From Gemmatimonadota bacterium (GTDB lineage Bacteria > Gemmatimonadota > Gemmatimonadetes > Longimicrobiales > Gaopeijiaceae), in NCBI GenBank assembly GCA_007121455.1, contig SKKN01000059.1, positions 1 to 40,785 of the forward strand: DNA of 40,785 bases, read 5' to 3'. Under the pieces are notes generated by a model. It searched no databases. It was not told where the DNA came from and saw only the letters and a program-made list of their open reading frames with translations. Positions 8,654-17,419 of this stretch are shown piece by piece; positions within the stretch are counted from its first letter, which is position 1, and each line of letters opens with the position of its first letter. The translations under genes and the position numbers were made by a program.

Positions 8654-10042
8654 TCATCGGAATTCGGGGAAGACGTCGTCCGGCTCGTCCCCATCCCGCC
8701 CGGGAGATTTAACGGGTCGGACCACGTGGCGGTATCCCTCGGAATTCACGATTCGAATCGGGCTACCCGCCTGCACCCACTCCGATTCGGACACCACGTC
8801 GATCCGTTCATCCTCGAAGAGACCCGTTCCCGCCGGCCGGAGATCCGTGATCGCGACACCCTCCCGGCCGATCAACTCGGCCCGCATCACGGACGACGTA
8901 TATCCGGTCTCCCTGCCTGTGGCCTCTCCGAGCATGATCCCCATGCGAATGAGACGTTGGTTGGTCGGGAGCCGCGTGATCAGCACCCATGCACTCATGA
9001 TCGTGAGCACGAGTGTCGCCGCCAGGACCCCGCCCGCCCGGGTGAAGTCGGTTTGCGTCGGCAGGCCACCGAGAAGGCTCATGTAGATCCCCCCGAGGAC
9101 TCCGAGCACCCCGAGGATACCGAAGACACCCATTCCGGGCAGGAGGAACGCCTCGATCAGCAGGAGCGCGACCCCCAGCCCGAAGATCAGGAGGGCCTCC
9201 ATTCCCGCGAGCCCGATGATGATGTGCGACCCGAAGAACAGGCCCAGCGACACCACTCCGACCGCCCCCGCAATCCCGACCCCCGGCGTCTTGACCTCCG
9301 CGATCAACCCGAGAAACCCGAGAGTGAGAAGAAATGGTGCGACCATCGGGTGGGAGAAGAAGCGAACCATCCGCTCCGCCCAGTTCACCTCCATCTCCTC
9401 AATCGCGGCACCCTGGAGTCCGAGGTCCTCCAGGAGCCCCTCCCAGTGCTCGACCGCACGAGCGTACTCGACCTCCACCGCCTCGGACGTGGTCAGGGTC
9501 AGGAGCTGGCCGGCCTCCACGACCCCCTCGACGGCAATCTGCTCGTCCACCATCGCCTCCGCGATCCTCGGATCGAGGCCCCGAGCTTCGGCCAACGCCC
9601 GCATGGAGCTCCGCATCGCGGACACGATCTTCTCCGGCGCGGTCACCCCCTCCCCGGTCACGGGCGTCGCGGCTCCGATGATCGAGCCCGGCCGCATGTA
9701 GATGCGTTGGGTTGCCAGGGATATGAGAGCCCCGGCGGAGAGGGCCCGACGATTCACATAGGCATAGACCGGCACCTCGGAGTCGCTCACGGCATCCGCG
9801 ATTCGTTCGGCGGCGTCGACACGCCCGCCGGGCGTGTCGATGTCGAGGATTACCGCGGAAGCCCCTCGGGCCTCAGCCTCCCGGATGCCGCGCTCCACGA
9901 AGGGGGCGAGCCCCAGCTCGATCACCCCCTCGACGGGAACGCGAAAGACGACTCCGTTCGCATCCTGGCCTTCCTGGCCCGGAAGTGCCGTGGCGAACAT
10001 CGCGCCCAGAATGAGGCCGTAGATCGCCAGACGTCTACCCAT
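8654..10042 (-). CDS. nfeD: NfeD-type membrane serine protease (ClpP-class, long form)
   Basis: A 462-residue protein with an N-terminal signal/anchor, then a ClpP-class protease domain (about 30-220). Next is a bundle of hydrophobic helices (about 230-370), then a C-terminal OB-fold NfeD domain. The catalytic serine is S102 in RALSAGALIS, and K138 in APEKIVS fits the Ser-Lys dyad known from the archaeal homologue PH1510. DTPGGRVDAAERI is the family glycine-rich motif. I chose ATG 10042 because GGAGG lies seven bases upstream and a signal peptide (LAIYGLILGAMFATALPGQ) follows directly. The frame is open to 10150, but that part is Arg-rich and unlike the family. NfeD proteins cleave membrane protein C-termini and pair with flotillins such as the next gene. 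Confidence 0.93.
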   Translation of the reverse strand: MGRRLAIYGLILGAMFATALPGQEGQDANGVVFRVPVEGVIELGLAPFVERGIREAEARGASAVILDIDTPGGRVDAAERIADAVSDSEVPVYAYVNRRALSAGALISLATQRIYMRPGSIIGAATPVTGEGVTAPEKIVSAMRSSMRALAEARGLDPRIAEAMVDEQIAVEGVVEAGQLLTLTTSEAVEVEYARAVEHWEGLLEDLGLQGAAIEEMEVNWAERMVRFFSHPMVAPFLLTLGFLGLIAEVKTPGVGIAGAVGVVSLGLFFGSHIIIGLAGMEALLIFGLGVALLLIEAFLLPGMGVFGILGVLGVLGGIYMSLLGGLPTQTDFTRAGGVLAATLVLTIMSAWVLITRLPTNQRLIRMGIMLGEATGRETGYTSSVMRAELIGREGVAITDLRPAGTGLFEDERIDVVSESEWVQAGSPIRIVNSEGYRHVVRPVKSPGRDGDEPDDVFPEFR

Positions 10043-10153
10043 CGTGATCCCTCCGCTGCGGCGCCGTCTCCGGTCCGCGTGAAGCCGCCGCTCACCTGCG
10101 GACCCCGGTACCCGTGTCGCGTCGGTTCGAGCCTTCTTTCTCGAAGCCACCCG

Positions 10154-10909
10154 TCAGCGCGGCTCGGCTGCACCGCTGCGTAGGAGCTGGTGTGCGTAGT
10201 GAGCGCGGCGAATCGCCTGGGGATAGTCTTCCCTCGAAAGAGCATAGCGGGCGCCCCTGAGCAACCGCAGCACACGCTCGAACGATTCCTCGTCACCTTC
10301 GAAGGCGGGGTTGCCCAGAGCAGTCAAATCGTCTTCGACCCTTCGGACGAGCCGCTCCGCGACGACCGGCGGCGTGAGCTCCCGAACGCGATCTGCCGCC
10401 TCCAGGGCCTGGTACAGCGACTCGGACCAACGTCCCTCCCTCCAGGCCACCTCCGCCTCGTGACTCCCTTCCAACGCGAGGGTCAACTCACGACGAAGCT
10501 CCGGTGGAAGCGCCTCGGCCGGAATCGGCTCCAGCGCCAGACTCGCCTCGCGGACGGTCTCCACCAGTTTCCGCTGTCGCTCCATGGACTCGCGGCGAAG
10601 GACCGGAAGGGCGTAGTCGTACGCAGCCATCCGGAGCGCCCACCGCTGGATCCCCTCCTCCTCCCACGAGCGCTCCCAGAGGGCGACCGCCTCGCCCAGC
10701 TCTCCCTCCAGCTCGAACTCCTCCGCCAGATAGGCGAGCGCCGGTAGGTCGCCCTCGAGGAGGACCGACGCACGGGTCTCGTCCGTGAGCAGCAATGCCA
10801 CGGGGTCGCTCGCCGCATCGCACCCCACAAACGCAAGCACGAGGACGGCGAGACCTGCCATAACCCTGGAGCGGGTCGGCGAACAGCGATTCATCGGGTA
10901 TGGGAGCAT
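10154..10909 (-). CDS. Lipoprotein of unknown function, helical-repeat-like
   Basis: A 251-residue protein with a basic N-terminus, a hydrophobic core (AGLAVLVLAF) and a lipobox VGC at about residue 30, so it should be a lipid-anchored envelope protein. The rest is almost all alpha-helical, with Ala/Leu/Glu-rich pairs of helices that resemble degenerate TPR units, but I see no clear repeat consensus. ATG 10909 has GAGG four bases upstream, and a second ATG at 10894 is possible. It is the first gene of the minus-strand nfeD-floA cluster, 111 bases ahead of nfeD. It is divergent from the TetR-type regulator. Confidence 0.7.
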   Translation of the reverse strand: MLPYPMNRCSPTRSRVMAGLAVLVLAFVGCDAASDPVALLLTDETRASVLLEGDLPALAYLAEEFELEGELGEAVALWERSWEEEGIQRWALRMAAYDYALPVLRRESMERQRKLVETVREASLALEPIPAEALPPELRRELTLALEGSHEAEVAWREGRWSESLYQALEAADRVRELTPPVVAERLVRRVEDDLTALGNPAFEGDEESFERVLRLLRGARYALSREDYPQAIRRAHYAHQLLRSGAAEPR

Positions 10910-11008
10910 CCTACCTCAAGGTATGACTCGCCCGGAAGGAGGCGCAAACCTGTACACTCGTCATGCTGTGGCGGATCCCGCGAAGCCGCTTTGAGCGGGC
11001 CCAATCCC

Positions 11009-11054
11009 TTGACCCCTGACGGGGTGTTTGCCTAGGTTGGCGATCGAACGATCG
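11009..11054 (+). promoter_or_regulatory. Candidate promoter and operator of the TetR-type regulator
   Basis: TTGACC (11009-11014) and TAGGTT (11033-11038) sit 18 bases apart, a plausible housekeeping promoter. Just past the -10 element, at 11041-11054, is the dyad CGATCGAACGATCG, placed where a TetR dimer could block transcription. The promoter would start RNA near 11045, which rules out the TTG codons at 11028 and 11037 and favours TTG 11082. All of this is inferred from sequence pattern. Confidence 0.4.
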
Positions 11055-11081
11055 TACGAACCCACACTGAGGTCCCTCTCC

Positions 11082-11729
11082 TTGGACGAACGGCCCCGCT
11101 ACGATGCCAAGCTCGCCCGGATTCTCCAGGTGGCCGCCGGCGTTTTCGCGGAAAAGGGATATCATCGCGCGAGCATCCGGGACATCGCGGCGGCAACGGA
11201 GGTCAGCCTCTCCGGCCTCTACTACTATTTTGAAAGCAAGGAAGCGCTCCTCTTCCTGATCCAACGTCACTGCTTCGGCACGATCCTGGAGCGGGCCCAG
11301 GCCGAGCTGGACGGTGTCGACGATGCCGAGGAGCGACTTCGGATCGTGGTCCGGACCCACCTCCGTTTCTTCCTGAACAACATGCGGGAGATGAAGGTGC
11401 TCTCCCATGAGGCGGAAGTGCTCACGGGACGGTACCAGGACGAGGTCTCTGCCCTCAAGCGGAAATACGCCGCGATCGTCTCGGACATTCTCCGCGATCT
11501 ACGAGGGGAACGGGACGGCCCCGACCTCCGGATCGCCACCTTCACCCTCTTCGGAATGATGAACTGGATCTACACCTGGTACAAGCCGGGGAAGGATCCG
11601 GGTGCGGAAGCGCTGGCAAGCGAAGTCCTTCACATTTTCCTCAATGGCTTCCGGTCGGGTGCCGCCACGGAAGCCGATGAAGCAGAAGCAGAGCACGGCG
11701 ATGGCGCCCCTTCCATCTGGAGGGGTTGA
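11082..11729 (+). CDS. TetR/AcrR family transcriptional regulator
   Basis: A 215-residue regulator with an N-terminal helix-turn-helix (about 10-56): ILQVAAGVFAEKGYHRAS, IRDIAAATEVSLSGLYYYF and ESKEALL are textbook TetR. The C-terminal ligand domain is all helical and resembles those of fatty-acid or CoA-ester responsive members (FadR/KstR2-like); that resemblance is only an impression. No ATG lies near the start. I chose TTG 11082 because GAGG lies nine bases upstream, the protein then begins at the usual distance from the first helix, and upstream TTGs fall inside the likely promoter. It precedes the beta-oxidation-type operon by 150 bases and is the obvious candidate to control it and itself. 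Confidence 0.88.
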   Translation: MDERPRYDAKLARILQVAAGVFAEKGYHRASIRDIAAATEVSLSGLYYYFESKEALLFLIQRHCFGTILERAQAELDGVDDAEERLRIVVRTHLRFFLNNMREMKVLSHEAEVLTGRYQDEVSALKRKYAAIVSDILRDLRGERDGPDLRIATFTLFGMMNWIYTWYKPGKDPGAEALASEVLHIFLNGFRSGAATEADEAEAEHGDGAPSIWRG

Positions 11730-11882
11730 GCTCAGCATGCACACGGCCATCCGCCGACCCGGAGCGGGATCTTCCCGGACCGTCCGGGGGTTGAGAGTAC
11801 GGGCATCCACGGGAGCACAGCCCTATCCCGAGCACGGGATCGAGGCCCACCACCACCCGCAGCACCAAGAAAGGAAATAAGC

Positions 11883-12683
11883 ATGAGCGAGCAGAAGCTG
11901 GTCCATTACGAAGCGAAGGACGGGGTCGCGGTGATCACACTCGATGACCCACCCGCAAACACGTACACGCACGAGATGATGCGGCAACTCGACGAAGCGA
12001 TCCTCGAGGCCCGCTTTGCGGACGATGTCTCCGTCCTGGTGCTGACCGGAGCCGGGGAGAAGTTCTTCTGCGCGGGCGCGAGCATCCAGATGCTCTCGGA
12101 AGTGACCACGGACTTCAAGTACCACTTCTGTCTTCACGCGAACGAGACGCTCCTGCGTTTGGAGCATACGCCGAAGCTGACGATCGCCGCACTCAACGGG
12201 CATACCGTGGGCGGCGGCCTCGAGATCGCCATGGCATGCGACCTCCTCGTGGCCCGCAAGGATGCCGGAAAGACCGGCCTGCCCGAGGTGAACCTCGGAG
12301 TCCTTCCCGGGACCGGCGGAACCCAGCGGCTCGCCCGTCTCGTGGGGAAGGCGCGTGCGATCGACCTCATGGTGTCCGGCGACACGTTCGACTTCGAGAA
12401 GGCCCGTGAGCTCGGCATCGTGAACCGGATTCTCGAGGCGGGAAGCCGGGAGGAGTTCCTGAGCCAGATCCACGAGCTGGCGCGGAGCTTCATCCCCCCC
12501 GCCAAGGCGTCGATGGCCGTGGGTCACATCAAGCGGGCCGTTCAGTCCGGCTCGCTTCTTCCGCTGGAGCAGGGTCTCGTGGTGGAGCGAGAGTTGCAGG
12601 CGCAGCTCTTCGCGAGCGACGACGCCAAGGAAGGACTGGGGGCATACCTCGACAAGAGAAAGCCTTCCTTCTCCGGTAAGTGA
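11883..12683 (+). CDS. Enoyl-CoA hydratase/isomerase (crotonase family)
   Basis: A 266-residue crotonase-fold enzyme that would add water to trans-2-enoyl-CoA. The oxyanion-hole segments are FCAGASIQML and NGHTVGGG. Both catalytic glutamates of the hydratase type are present, in GGGLEIAMACD and LPEVNLGVLPGTGGTQ, which favours true hydratase activity over other crotonase reactions. The ATG at 11883 has AAGGAAA upstream. It is the first enzyme gene after the TetR-type regulator, and ALDH follows 75 bases later. A second, only moderately similar crotonase lies in the same operon, so the two probably handle different chain lengths or substituents. Confidence 0.92.
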   Translation: MSEQKLVHYEAKDGVAVITLDDPPANTYTHEMMRQLDEAILEARFADDVSVLVLTGAGEKFFCAGASIQMLSEVTTDFKYHFCLHANETLLRLEHTPKLTIAALNGHTVGGGLEIAMACDLLVARKDAGKTGLPEVNLGVLPGTGGTQRLARLVGKARAIDLMVSGDTFDFEKARELGIVNRILEAGSREEFLSQIHELARSFIPPAKASMAVGHIKRAVQSGSLLPLEQGLVVERELQAQLFASDDAKEGLGAYLDKRKPSFSGK

Positions 12684-12758
12684 GGCCACGGGGAGGTCGA
12701 TCTCATGGGGAGTCGTCCCCATGTTCGAACCAATGATGCCTCAACGGGGAGCATTTGC

Positions 12759-14213
12759 ATGAGCGAAGCGGTCCGAGATCGGCTCTGGATCGGCAACGAG
12801 TGGGTGGACGCCGCGTCCGGGGAGCGGTTCGAGGTCACGAACCCGGCGACGGAAGAGACCCTGGCTCGCGTTGCATGTGGGGGGGAGGAGGACGTGGATC
12901 GAGCCGTGCAGAGCGCCTCCACCGCCCTCGCCTCGAAGGAGTGGAAGCGACTGAGCCCACACGACCGGTCTCGTCTTCTCTGGCGGCTCGGAGACCTGGT
13001 GGAGGAGCACGCGGATGAGTTGGGGGAGCTGGAGACCCGGAACAACGGGAAACCCTACTTCGAATCGCGCGCGGTGGACATGCCGTTCGTCGCCGAGTCC
13101 TTCCGGTACTTCGCCGGACTCGCAGACAAGATCCAGGGGGCCACGATCCCGGTCTCCGGGCCGTTCCTCAATTACACCCTGCGGGAGCCCGTGGGGGTGG
13201 TGGGGTGCATCGTGCCGTGGAACTTCCCACTCTCCATCACCTCGTGGAAGGTGGCCCCTGCGCTCGCGTGCGGGAACACGGTAGTGCTGAAGCCCGCCGA
13301 GCAGACACCTCTCACGGCACTTCGCCTGGGGGAGCTCGCGGCAGAGGCCGGATTCCCTCCGGGGGTGTTGAACGTGGTTTCCGGCTTCGGTAAGGAGGCG
13401 GGGTCCGCACTGGTGCGTCACCCGAAGGTAGCCCTGATCGCGTTCACCGGCTCGACGGAGACGGGGAAGATCGTGATGCGCGAAGCGGCGGAGACCGTGA
13501 AGAAGGTCTCCCTCGAGTTGGGCGGAAAGTCGCCGAACGTGATCTTCGAGGATGCGGACCTGGGCGCGGCTGTCCGTGGCGCGTCCACGGGCATCTTCTA
13601 CGGGAAGGGAGAGGTCTGCGCGGCCGGCTCACGGGTGCTCGTTCAACGGTCCGTCTACGAGGAGGTCCTCGAGGCCTTCACGGAGCGGTCGAAGAAGATG
13701 GCGATCGGGGACCCGATGGATAAGAAGACCCGGATCGGAGCGATCGTGAGCAAGGCCCAGTTGGAGCGGGTCCTCCGCTACGTCGAGATCGGACGGACGG
13801 AGGGGGCGCGCCTCGTCACGGGCGGCGAAGCGAAAAAGGTGGATGGAAAGGGGAATTTCCTCGAGGCGACGATCTTCGCCGATGTCGAGCCCGACATGCA
13901 GATCGCCCAGGAGGAGATTTTCGGCCCGGTGGCCGCTGTGATCCCCTTCGACGATCTGGAGGATGGAATCGAAAAGGCGAACCGTACGATCTACGGCCTC
14001 GCAGCCGGCCTGTGGACCCGCGATGTCGGCAAAGCTCACCGGTTCGCCTCCGAGATCCAGGCAGGGACGGTCTGGATCAACACGTACAATCAGTACGACG
14101 CCGCCTCCCCCTTCGGCGGCTACAAGCAGAGCGGGTTCGGGCGCGACCTGGGCTACGAGGCCGCCCTCGAGAAATACACCCAGACGAAGAGCGTCTGGGT
14201 GGCGCTGGATTGA
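12759..14213 (+). CDS. NAD(P)-dependent aldehyde dehydrogenase
   Basis: A 484-residue enzyme of the ALDH superfamily that oxidises an aldehyde to an acid. The catalytic pair is E253 (LELGGKSPN) and C287 (GEVCAAGSR), spaced 34 residues as in classical ALDHs. The cofactor loop FTGSTETGK and the C-terminal [15 protein letters not shown] are present, the latter common in betaine- and gamma-aminobutyraldehyde-type enzymes. ATG 12759 has GGGGAG seven bases upstream; the frame is open further back but lacks family similarity there. Placed inside a beta-oxidation-like operon, its substrate may be an aldehyde feeding into, or released from, an acyl-CoA route. The exact substrate cannot be told from sequence. 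Confidence 0.92.
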   Translation: MSEAVRDRLWIGNEWVDAASGERFEVTNPATEETLARVACGGEEDVDRAVQSASTALASKEWKRLSPHDRSRLLWRLGDLVEEHADELGELETRNNGKPYFESRAVDMPFVAESFRYFAGLADKIQGATIPVSGPFLNYTLREPVGVVGCIVPWNFPLSITSWKVAPALACGNTVVLKPAEQTPLTALRLGELAAEAGFPPGVLNVVSGFGKEAGSALVRHPKVALIAFTGSTETGKIVMREAAETVKKVSLELGGKSPNVIFEDADLGAAVRGASTGIFYGKGEVCAAGSRVLVQRSVYEEVLEAFTERSKKMAIGDPMDKKTRIGAIVSKAQLERVLRYVEIGRTEGARLVTGGEAKKVDGKGNFLEATIFADVEPDMQIAQEEIFGPVAAVIPFDDLEDGIEKANRTIYGLAAGLWTRDVGKAHRFASEIQAGTVWINTYNQYDAASPFGGYKQSGFGRDLGYEAALEKYTQTKSVWVALD

Positions 14214-14215
14214 CG

Positions 14216-15415
14216 ATGCGCGAGTCCTGGCTCGTCGAAGCTCTCCGTACTCCGATCGGCCGCCTCGGAGGAGCGCTTGCACCCGTTCGCCCCGACGACC
14301 TCGCGGCGCATGTGATTCGTGCGGTGGTCGACCGGAGCGGGATCGATCCCGCCGCGGTGGACGACGTCCTCTTCGGCTGCACGAACCAGGCGGGAGAAGA
14401 CAACCGCAACGTAGCCCGGATGGCGCTGCTCCGGGCCGAGCTTCCGGTTTCGGTCCCGGGGCAGACCGTGAACCGGCTCTGCGGATCGGGCCTTCAAGCC
14501 GTGGCCTCCGCCGTTCAGGCCATCCGAGCCGACGAAGGCGACCTCTTCCTCGCGGGGGGGGTGGAAAGCATGAGTCGGGCCCCCTACGTCTTCCTCAAGC
14601 CGGAACGTCCCTATCCGCGTGGCACGCCCGAGGCGGCGGATACCGTGCTCGGGTGGCGCTTTCCGAACCCTGCCTTTCCCGGCGACTGGACGATGGGCCT
14701 CGGAGAGACCGCGGAGGTGGTGGCGGAGGAGCACGGGGTGACTCGTGCGGAGCAGGACCACTTCGCCCTGGAGAGCCAGGGAAGAGCGAAAGCCGCACAG
14801 GAGTCCGGCCGGTTCCGGCGGGAGATCGCACCCGTGGAGGTGCCCCGGAGGAAGGCGACTCCACACACCGTCGACAGGGACGAACACCTTCGTCCCGACA
14901 CCACGCTCGCCGCCCTCGAGCGCCTCCGCCCCGTATTTCGTGAGGGGGGGAGCGTGACGGCCGGGAACTCCTCGGGGCTCAACGACGGCGCTGCCTGTCT
15001 CCTCGTCGTGGAGGCCGGAACGGCCCGGAGCCTGGGCCTCCGGCCGATGGCGAAGGTCCTCGGTGCGGCGGTCGCCGGGGTCGAGCCGCAACGGATGGGC
15101 CTCGGTCCCATTCCCGCGACGCGGAAGCTCCTGGAACGGCTCGGGATGTCGGCCGGCGACCTGGACCTCATCGAGTTGAACGAGGCGTTCGCGGCTCAGG
15201 CGATCCCGTGCATCCGCGAACTCGAGCTGGACCCGGAACGGGTGAACGTGAACGGAGGAGCGATCGCGCTGGGACACCCGGTGGGCTGTTCCGGAGCGAG
15301 AATCCTCACCACACTCGTGCATGAGATGGACCGACGAGGTGCCGCGACGGGCCTCGCCTCCATGTGCATCGGAGTAGGTCAGGGTATTGCGCTCGCCGTC
15401 GAAAGGGTGGAGTGA
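14216..15415 (+). CDS. Thiolase (acetyl-CoA acyltransferase)
   Basis: A 399-residue thiolase that cleaves 3-ketoacyl-CoA to acetyl-CoA and a shortened acyl-CoA, or runs the reverse condensation. Active-site residues are C89 (NRLCGSG, acyl acceptor), H354 (GHPVGCSG) and C384 (SMCIGVGQG), in the positions expected from well-studied thiolases. NEAFAAQ is also present. The start ATG 14216 lies two bases past the ALDH stop, so translation is likely coupled. The frame is open upstream only as an ALDH shadow. Similarity to adipyl/3-oxoadipyl-CoA thiolases (PcaF/PaaJ type) is possible given the ALDH and two crotonases, but this is not decidable here. Confidence 0.93.
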   Translation: MRESWLVEALRTPIGRLGGALAPVRPDDLAAHVIRAVVDRSGIDPAAVDDVLFGCTNQAGEDNRNVARMALLRAELPVSVPGQTVNRLCGSGLQAVASAVQAIRADEGDLFLAGGVESMSRAPYVFLKPERPYPRGTPEAADTVLGWRFPNPAFPGDWTMGLGETAEVVAEEHGVTRAEQDHFALESQGRAKAAQESGRFRREIAPVEVPRRKATPHTVDRDEHLRPDTTLAALERLRPVFREGGSVTAGNSSGLNDGAACLLVVEAGTARSLGLRPMAKVLGAAVAGVEPQRMGLGPIPATRKLLERLGMSAGDLDLIELNEAFAAQAIPCIRELELDPERVNVNGGAIALGHPVGCSGARILTTLVHEMDRRGAATGLASMCIGVGQGIALAVERVE

Positions 15416-15419
15416 TCGG

Positions 15420-16271
15420 ATGAAGACAATCGCCGTTCTCGGTGCGGGAACCATGGGCCATGGCATCGCTCAGGTGGCCGCACAAGGAGGCCATGCGACC
15501 CTCCTCTACGACGTGGAGGAGGGCGGAGCCGAGGCAGGTCTCGAGCGAGTCCGCCGAAACCTGGAAAAGGGGGTCTCGCTCGGGAAGGTGGACCCGGAAC
15601 AGCGCGCCGAGACGCTGGGGCGAATACGGGCGACGAGCAGCCTCCCCGTGGCCGTCTCCGAGGCCGACCTCGTGATCGAGGCCGTTCCGGAATCCCTCGA
15701 GCTCAAGAGGCGGCTTTTCGAGGACGTCGAGGGCCAGGCGCCGGAGACCGCCGTCCTCGCGACGAACACCTCCTCCCTCAGCATCGATGCGATTGCGCAG
15801 GCCCTCGCCCGACCGGACCGATTCATGGGACTGCACTTCTTCAATCCAGTGCATATCATGGCGCTCGTGGAGGTGATCCGGGGAAGCCGGACCGGGGAAG
15901 AGGCGATGGACTCGGGACTTCGCTTCGTACGGGAGATCGGAAAGGAGCCCATCGTCGTGAAGGACTCCCCCGGCTTCGCGTCGTCCCGCCTCGGCGTCGC
16001 GCTCGGGCTCGAGGCGATGCGCATGGTCGAGGAAGGCGTGGCGGACCCCCATGCGATCGATCGGGCGATGGAGCTCGGATACCGACATCCGATGGGTCCC
16101 CTCAAGCTCACCGACCTCGTGGGGCTCGACGTGCGTCTCGGGATCGCGAGCTACCTCCACGAGGAGCTCGAGCAGGAGCACTTCCGTCCTCCGGAGATCC
16201 TGCACAGGATGGTGGCAGAGGGAAAGCTGGGGAAAAAGTCGGGCGAGGGTTTCTACCGGTGGGACGACTGA
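15420..16271 (+). CDS. 3-hydroxyacyl-CoA dehydrogenase (3-hydroxybutyryl-CoA dehydrogenase type)
   Basis: A 283-residue single-function dehydrogenase that oxidises 3-hydroxyacyl-CoA with NAD. The N-terminal Rossmann motif is GAGTMGHGIAQVAA. The catalytic histidine lies in GLHFFNPVHIMALVEV and the family segment KDSPGFASSRLG follows. The C-terminal dimerisation domain contains YRHPMGPLKLTDLVGLD. Length is that of the stand-alone Hbd/PaaH family rather than the fused FadB type. Four bases separate it from the thiolase stop, and its own stop overlaps the next ATG (TGATG). It catalyses the step between the crotonase and thiolase reactions of the same operon. Confidence 0.93.
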   Translation: MKTIAVLGAGTMGHGIAQVAAQGGHATLLYDVEEGGAEAGLERVRRNLEKGVSLGKVDPEQRAETLGRIRATSSLPVAVSEADLVIEAVPESLELKRRLFEDVEGQAPETAVLATNTSSLSIDAIAQALARPDRFMGLHFFNPVHIMALVEVIRGSRTGEEAMDSGLRFVREIGKEPIVVKDSPGFASSRLGVALGLEAMRMVEEGVADPHAIDRAMELGYRHPMGPLKLTDLVGLDVRLGIASYLHEELEQEHFRPPEILHRMVAEGKLGKKSGEGFYRWDD

Positions 16272-17050
16272 TGGAATTCGAAACGATCTTGCTGGAGAAG
16301 GCGGGGCCGATCGCTACGATCACGCTGAACCGGCCCGAGAAACTCAACGCGCTCAATCGCACGGTGCGCGCGGAGCTCATGGTCGCCCTCGATCATCTGG
16401 CGGATGACGAGGAGGTGAAGGTCGCGATCCTCCGAGGCGCCGGTGAGAAGGCATTCGTGGCCGGTGCGGACGTCGAGGAGTTCGCCGCGCGAACGGCCGC
16501 GGAGCAGCGGAAGGTCTACCAGCGTCGGCGCGTCTACGACGCGCTGGCGGAATTTCCGAAGCCGATCATCGCCGCAGTACACGGCTACTGTCTCGGTGGC
16601 GGGTCCGAGCTTGCGCTCGCGTGCGACCTGCGGGTCGCCGACCGCACCGCTCGGTTCGGACAGGCGGAGATTCGCCTCGGGATCATCCCGGGAGCCGGCG
16701 GCACCCAGCGCTTGGCGAGGCTGGTGGGGCCGGGACAGGCGATGCGGATCGCTCTATCGGGTGACACGGTCGATGCCGATGAAGCGTACCGGATCGGGCT
16801 CGTCGAGTTTCTCACCGACGAGGGGCAGCACCTGGAGAAAGCCAGGGAAGTAGCGGAACGCATGGCACGGTGGAGCCCGGTCGCCCTCCGACTGGTGAAG
16901 CAATCGGTGAAGGCGGCGCTCGAGGTTCCTCTCTCCGCAGGGCTCGACCTCGAAAAGGAGCTCTTCCTGGCTGCGTTCGCCAGCGAAGACGGTCAGGAGG
17001 GAGTCCGGGCTTTCGTGGAGAAGCGCGATCCGGAGTTCAAGGGTCGATGA
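16271..17050 (+). CDS. Enoyl-CoA hydratase, second paralogue
   Basis: A 259-residue crotonase with both hydratase glutamates, in GGGSELALACD and GQAEIRLGIIPGAGGTQ. The oxyanion-hole sequence is FVAGADVEEFAA. It resembles short-chain enoyl-CoA hydratases such as the Crt/PaaF group more closely than the first crotonase of the operon does. ATG 16271 overlaps the stop of the dehydrogenase by one base, and its own end overlaps the chorismate mutase start (ATGA). Such packing shows one polycistronic message with coupled translation. Confidence 0.93.
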   Translation: MEFETILLEKAGPIATITLNRPEKLNALNRTVRAELMVALDHLADDEEVKVAILRGAGEKAFVAGADVEEFAARTAAEQRKVYQRRRVYDALAEFPKPIIAAVHGYCLGGGSELALACDLRVADRTARFGQAEIRLGIIPGAGGTQRLARLVGPGQAMRIALSGDTVDADEAYRIGLVEFLTDEGQHLEKAREVAERMARWSPVALRLVKQSVKAALEVPLSAGLDLEKELFLAAFASEDGQEGVRAFVEKRDPEFKGR

Positions 17051-17415
17051 CCGGAACGGACGCCGGAGGGAGCCGCGACGATTCCGAGCGCTCCCGAGAC
17101 ACGCTGGAGGAACAGCTCCGGGAACTCCGGCGCCGGATCCAGACCGCGGACGAGGAGCTCATCCGGATCATCGGCACCCGCCGGGACCTCGTGCTGGAGA
17201 TCGGTCGTGTGAAGAGCGCCCTCGGCCTTCCGGTGCTCGATCCGAGCCGGGAAGCCTCTGTCGTTCGGAAAGCGGCAGGGAGAGCTCGCGAACTCGGAGT
17301 CGACGAGGAGATGACCCGGGATGTGCTGTGGAGGATCATCGCCGCGGCCCGCGCGGCGCAGGAGGGCCGGAGCGAGTGGGGCCCTCCTCCCCACCCTTCC
17401 AAGCTCGACCCCTGA
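17047..17415 (+). CDS. Chorismate mutase, AroQ class (type II)
   Basis: A 122-residue all-helical protein that would convert chorismate to prephenate for phenylalanine and tyrosine synthesis. The AroQ pattern is visible: LRELRRRIQTADEELIRII with the first-helix arginine, then TRRDLVLEIGRVKSALGLP with the helix-connecting Arg and Lys, then REASVVRKA. The length is that of a free-standing monofunctional mutase with a short polar tail. No signal peptide is seen, so it is cytoplasmic and not the secreted AroQ gamma form. It overlaps the preceding crotonase by four bases (ATGA), an unexpected place for an aromatic amino acid gene. It ends four bases from the convergent transglycosylase. Confidence 0.87.
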   Translation: MTGTDAGGSRDDSERSRDTLEEQLRELRRRIQTADEELIRIIGTRRDLVLEIGRVKSALGLPVLDPSREASVVRKAAGRARELGVDEEMTRDVLWRIIAAARAAQEGRSEWGPPPHPSKLDP

Positions 17416-17419
17416 CTGT

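Noticed and set aside
7536-10183. Two plus-strand open frames of about 500 codons across floA and nfeD
   Set aside because: They lie opposite genes with complete family motifs and have shadow-like composition (many Arg, His, Pro, Asp).
10944-11000. GCAAACC resembling the GEMM-I core, upstream of the TetR gene
   Set aside because: It is not followed by a GAAA-capped hairpin or by a GACGCAAAGC-like segment, and no P1 closes it.
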